A stretch of DNA of 62,092 nucleotides from Laetiporus sulphureus 93-53. Taxonomy: Eukaryota; Basidiomycota; Agaricomycetes; Polyporales; Laetiporaceae. The DNA is taken from contig NW_024468529.1 of the NCBI RefSeq assembly GCF_001632365.1, forward strand, positions 475,069 to 537,160, written 5' to 3'. The translations under genes and the position numbers were made by a program. Positions 57,676-62,092 of the stretch are shown in pieces. Position 1 is the stretch's first letter. Every line of letters begins with the position of its first letter. The notes under the pieces are model-generated. The model was not told the origin of the DNA, ran no database searches, and was given only the letters and a program-made list of their open reading frames with translations.

Positions 57676-58370
57676 CTATCTATATAACCCGGGCTGAATG
57701 TTACATTCGACCTCCCTCCGTGCGCACCTCCTAGCTCCTTGAGATCATCTCCTATCTTCTTGAAAAGAATCTCATTAGCAAGCCCTACATCGATTCTCGG
57801 GGTCGCAAAAGGGTCGCAATCAATTGATGCTGTGAGGCATGCGCAAAAGCCTGCGCAATAAGGTACATTTTCGCACTCTGTCAACTGTGAATAGAATATT
57901 GTCTAAAAGCTTGCACAGGTGATGTAAATTTCTTTTTTTTTCTGCGACCCCCTAGGAATGCATATCCTCCTCATCATATAAAAATTCCATGTATTTTCAC
58001 CGTCCGCTTTGTTTTCTATGCATTGTTCTTTTAGCTCACTCGATAAGCGCCCGCTCCACGCGTAGCTCATTTTATTTGTTTCTCACCGTACATCCACTCT
58101 ATCCACTGCGTGCTGCTTTCAACCTCTCGCTGTACCATTCAACTCTCTCTATGTCAAAAATCTCCGCGAACGGAGCCCTTTGCAACCCTCCAGGACATGT
58201 ACTTAGATCTGCTCTTGCTGCTGCTTTCACTTCCCGATCGGGGAGCCTCGCGCCTGTTCCCACCTCTCTCCTCTCACCTCTCGCTTCAGTATCTCGGACC
58301 TCACCCTCACTCACTGCACCTTACTGGCCATCATCAAGTGTCGTACCCGATGGTGAATGACACAGAGGTC
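57676..58370 (+). repeat. Long direct repeat, copy 2
   Basis: Second copy of 56338-57030, offset by about 1338 bp. TATA box at 57681-57687. It could be a duplicated promoter/5' region or a pair of LTR-like ends; it lacks TG...CA termini, so a promoter duplication seems as likely. Confidence 0.9.
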
Positions 58371-58424
58371 TGAGCTGATAGGTAAGTAGTCTTTCGAGAA
58401 TCGCGTGCATTTCTCACCGTCAAC

Positions 58425-58616
58425 GCAGCGTCAGGAATGCGCGCACATCTACAAGGCCGGCCCATGGTCTCCAGCAGCGCCGTGGCAGGAGGGCGAGGTG
58501 GGGATCTCACGGAGCGTGTAGGTGAGTGAGAGCGGACGTAGGCGGGGTCTTTTGCACACACCAGATGAGTCGTCATCAGTCTGTATCGCGCGCCGCACTG
58601 GGGTGCATGCACTCAC
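58425..58616 (+). repeat. 190-bp cassette, copy 1
   Basis: Matches 60374-60565 closely at a constant offset of 1949 bp. It contains AATGCGCGCACATCTACAAG, GGGATCTCACGGAGCG and GAGCGGACGTAGGCGGGGTC. Confidence 0.92.
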
Positions 58617-59007
58617 AGTTTCGTCGTCCTCTCTCCTCTTGTTAGACCACCCCCGCATGCTCTGCTGACTCGACGACCCTCACACGAGCCCACATGAGGC
58701 ATCGTGCACCTGCGCTCCGCGAATCGCCCCTCTCTTCTCGCCTCACACAGCGACCAGCCGCTCGCTCGCGCGTTCTTCACCACCACGGCACGCGAACCGG
58801 CTGCGCTCTCTGTTCTTCGCCACTCAAAACCTGACGCGATGCGCCGATTGTGCAGGCCTGCCACATCTGCCAACTCTCTCTGATCACCACAGTTCTCGAG
58901 CGTGTGGACGCATGCAGGAGATGGTGACTCGGTGGTGACGACACTCCAGGAGGAGGGAGGGAAGGAGGGATGGCATTGGATCAGTGCTGTAGGTGAGTCA
59001 CGGTCGC

Positions 59008-59444
59008 CCGCATCAGGAAAACATCACTTTTTCTTTTTGGCTTCTTTTTGTACCTTTTTCTTACAAAAAAGGCAGAAAAGAGAACAATGTAGAAAAAGCA
59101 TGAGGATCGGCTGATTCCTCACTTTCTCATGGCCTTTTGCTTCCTTGACGACGCTTGGCAACACTGATTTGCCCAAAAAGTTGTCGTCAAGTCCATTAAA
59201 GGAACAAAAGCCCAGAAGCCTATCAGGAAATTCCAAGGCAGATTCTCTGACCTTTTGTCCTTGAACGGACTTTTCACAAACTTTCTGATCAGAAAGCAAC
59301 CAAAAAGTGCTCAAAAAGAAGCGAACAAGGCAAATTCAAGCCGATCCTCACACTTATTTCTACATTATTTTCTTTTCTGCCTTTTTTGTAAGAAAAAGGT
59401 ACAAAAAGAAGCAAAAAAGAAAAAGTGACATTTTCCTGATGCGG
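59008..59444. mobile_element. Foldback / MITE-like element
   Basis: Terminal inverted repeats of about 105 bp lie at 59008-59112 and 59338-59444. They start CCGCATCAGG and share TACCTTTTTCTTAC and AAAAAAGGCAG. The interior is about 225 bp without a transposase. A convincing target duplication is not visible (left flank CGGTCGC, right flank TATTGCG). It sits inside the GC-rich array and interrupts one array unit. Confidence 0.85.
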
Positions 59445-60373
59445 TATTGCGCGTCGCCCCAGGGCGCATACACTTACCTTCCACACGTTTCCCCCCCTCG
59501 TGCAACCAACCCAGTGTGCTCTGCCGACCTCGACGACCCTCGCAACAGCCCATGCGCTTTCCGGAGCGCCTTCCTTGACTCCGCGGCAACGACGAGCACG
59601 CTCACACGTGCTGAATGGCCATGGTCCTCTCCTGTTGCCCATGGCGTACCAACACGAGCCCCCGCCTTCGTCCCTTCACCACGACTCATGAATGCGCAGA
59701 TACATGCGAGGTCTGGCAATGCATCAGCAGCGACACAGGAGGAGGGCGGTTGGGCTGGAGGGCTGCTGCAGGTGAGTGTCAGTCGGTCTGTAATATCGCG
59801 TGTCGCACCACGGTGCATATACTTACCTTTCAGACATCGCCCCCTCTTGTTCCACCACCCAGTGTCATCTACCGAGCTCGAAATGCCGTCGATCACCCCT
59901 CCCTTCTCGCCTTACACGATGACCAGCCACCCGCTCGCACGTTCTTCACCAACACGGCATTGCTTCTCCACCACCACGGCATGTGAACTGGCCGTGTTCC
60001 CTGTTCGCCACCACTGCCTTCCCAGCACCCGATGCGATGCGCCGATCATGAAGGTCTGTTCCATCCGCCGCCCACTCCCTCGTCCGATCTTCACAGCTCA
60101 CGAGCGCGCGGACACAGGCAAGAGATGGTGACCTGGCGACGGTGACACCACAGGAGGAGGACAGGTCGTTGGGTCTCAGGGAGCGGGTATGTGGGCCAGA
60201 GCGGATGTAGGGCGGGTAGGAACGGGTTTTCAGGTGAGTCGCCGTCGCTCTCACTCGCGTCCTTCACCAACACGGCGTGCAAACACGCCGTGTCCTTCGT
60301 TCACTGCTACCACATTTCCCGCACTGAATGAGATGACTCCACCACATACGGCCACGCTATCATCACCATTAAT

Positions 60374-60565
60374 GTAGCGTCATGAATGCGCGCACATCTA
60401 CAAGGCCAGCCCACCGTCACCAGCGGCGCCGCAGCAGGAGGGCGAGGTGGGGATCTCACGGAGCGCATAGGTGGGCGAGAGCGGACGTAGGCGGGGTCGT
60501 TTACACACACCAGGTGAGTCGCCGTCGGTCTGTATCGCATGCCGCACCACGGCGCATGCACTCAC
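60374..60565 (+). repeat. 190-bp cassette, copy 2
   Basis: Second copy of 58425-58616. Differences are scattered substitutions. It is followed by a different sequence, so the unit ends at CACTCAC. Confidence 0.92.
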
Positions 60566-61000
60566 TTCAGCTCGCTGCGCATGGCACCCCGCCATCCGGA
60601 TTCATCCACGATGAGCGAAAGCGCACACGAACAGCTTGCGCAGCTCACTCTGCCTCACGCTCTGCCAGTCGCCTGTCTCCTCTTGCCCCCTCACGTCTCC
60701 TTCACCACCAAGCAGTGCAAATGCACCGCCGACGCTGGAGGATGTGCCGCTCACGCTCCGCCAGTCGCCCGTCTCTTTTCGTCTTATGGCCACTCACCCC
60801 CCTCACGTAACCTTCATCACCATGCGGTGCAAACGCGCCACGTTCTTTGTTCTCCATCACCACCTGACCTGCGCCCAACTCTATCTTGCAGGCCTGCCCC
60901 ACCTGCGACCACGCCTGTGCCGGATGACCGCCACTCGTGAGCGCGAGGACCTATGCAAAATTCGGCCACCCGTCATCGGCGGCACACGAGGAGGCCGGCG

Positions 61001-62092
61001 TGCAAGGTGATGAGTGAACGGATAGCCGCCTCGATGACATGCCCGCCGTCCTCACTCATCCGCACGCTCAACCGCTCTCGCATCATCCGTCGCAGTACAC
61101 GGTCATCCCGTGCACGCGTCATCGTTCACAATCCCCTGATCGACGCGAACGTGCATACCATCTCGGCGTGCCACCCAACCATGTGCATTCACGCTCTCGC
61201 GCATCATCCTCGCTGTCCGCGCACCTCTCGCATTAACAGCTGCACCCATCAGCCTCTGCGTCTGGTCTGGAAGTCTCGTCTCTGGGCAGCTCTGGTGTCT
61301 CGCCTTTTCCTGGACACAATGCAGGCGAAAATGCAGTGGGTGCCCTGGGGCCACTTCCTGCACCTGGCCAGGTGCCGACATATGAGATGTCTAATGGGAC
61401 ACTGACAACTTCTGTGGCACCGAGTCATGCAAGCCATGTCAACAGATCAGAAGTGATAAATATATTTTATATTCTATTTTAATGGGCTGCCTTTGGGGTG
61501 AGTATACCATGCCAGTGAGCTCGTGTTGACTGTATGGCATGTACATTCGGATGGGCTGGCCACCCTTGTCACCACCATGCGACAGCTTGCAGTAGCGTGT
61601 AATGCCCGTGCATCTGCATCGGCCTCGGCGGTGCTGCGCCTATCCCTGAGTGCGGGGAATACGCAGGAGGCACAATGCCCGACAAAGAAAAGAAATATAC
61701 AATTAATGGAGGACGATCTTATAAAGAGCTGAATAAGGCATACTAGTTACCATGTATGGAATCAACATATTATGAGAATAACGAAAAGGACCGATAGGGC
61801 TCACTCCCCGATCGGGGAGCGAAGATAACTGACATGTCCATATATTGCGATCGAAATGAGCATTAAACATGTACGGCTTTCTCTATCATGCTGTACAGCT
61901 AGATTGCAAATCTGGAATATTGAATGAATGCAAGAAAAATAAATACAACGCATGGAACAGCTCAGAGTGCAGCAACCATTGTTAATCTGTGACTTAGTCA
62001 TAGAGAGAAAGTGAGTGAACGTGGTGGCAACCGGTCGTGTATGCAGTGTTGGGTGGACGGTTGGGAGGTTTGAATTGATTTCGAATGCGAAT
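61001..62092. other. No gene recognised
   Basis: Up to about 61400 it is CpG-rich with Arg/Ser-rich chance frames. From 61440 it becomes AT-richer. It contains the perfect palindrome CTCCCCGATCGGGGAG at 61804-61819. A related CCCGATCGGGGA occurs at about 58234 in the direct repeat. Confidence 0.45.

Larger units (their letters stand above)
58371..61000. repeat. GC-rich complex repeat array
   Basis: Related segments recur in loose order: a CAGGAGGAGG-type block followed by GGTGAGT (near 58990, 59770, 60233, 60510), a block GTATCGCGCGCCGCAC..GCATGCACTCAC (58580, 59440, 59780, 60530), and TTCACCAACACGGC-type blocks (58775, 59945, 60258). The best preserved pair is 58425-58616 and 60374-60565. 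Long frames here (up to 274 codons) are by-products of low stop density and match nothing. Confidence 0.75.

Noticed and set aside
59307..60131. 274-codon frame and neighbouring long frames in the GC-rich array as genes
   Set aside because: They span the foldback element and repeated cassettes, several frames are open at once, and no domain is visible.

Overview
The window looks like basidiomycete (probably Agaricomycete) nuclear DNA from a repeat-rich, largely silenced region. The reasons are short GT-AG introns of about 45-70 bp, a fungal KDZ (Kyakuja-Dileera-Zisupton) transposase, a Helitron with the C-terminal cysteine-protease-like extension that I associate with basidiomycete Helitrons, a decayed Ty3/Gypsy element, and decayed intron-bearing copies of ordinary fungal genes. 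I see no gene that is clearly intact. Almost every recognisable reading frame carries in-frame stops, frameshifts or lost splice sites. Many of the stops fit C-to-T or G-to-A transitions (CGA to TGA, TGG to TGA or TAG).

Layout. 1 to about 8290: a KDZ DNA transposon with long terminal inverted repeats and three co-oriented intron-bearing genes: the transposase, a protein with an RNase H1 N-terminal (viroplasmin-like) module, and an HMG-box-like protein. The left end runs off the window. 8.3-27.4 kb: AT-rich, CpG-poor repeat debris. It holds two related LTRs, one a solo LTR with a perfect 5-bp target duplication. It also holds a possible RNase III fragment, a pseudogene of an uncharacterised expanded basidiomycete family, a 5'-truncated Gypsy element whose pol ends in a dUTPase, and a degenerate repeat with a period near 220 bp. 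27.4-34.0 kb, minus strand: a nearly full-length autonomous Helitron (HUH Rep, PIF1-like helicase, protease-like tail). 34-42.8 kb: debris with a tRNA-like SINE head, a 33-bp minisatellite and a SNF2 ATPase fragment. 42.8-55.6 kb: a graveyard of cellular gene copies with introns still present: glycerol-3-phosphate acyltransferase, the N-terminus of a pyroglutamyl peptidase, an FHA-domain CHK2/Rad53-like kinase and a GNL1-type circularly permuted GTPase.

From about 56.3 kb the composition changes to CpG-rich DNA. This part has a 0.69-kb direct duplication containing TATA boxes, a complex GC-rich repeat array and a foldback (MITE-like) element. I found no protein family there.

How the parts fit: each transposon appears to have carried its own mobilisation genes, and all are now damaged. 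The cellular gene copies kept their introns, so they arrived by DNA-level duplication rather than retrocopying. Shared decay and CpG depletion suggest the whole block has been a target of cytosine methylation or RIP-like mutation, while the right 6 kb has not. Family assignments are made by eye from motifs, without database searches.
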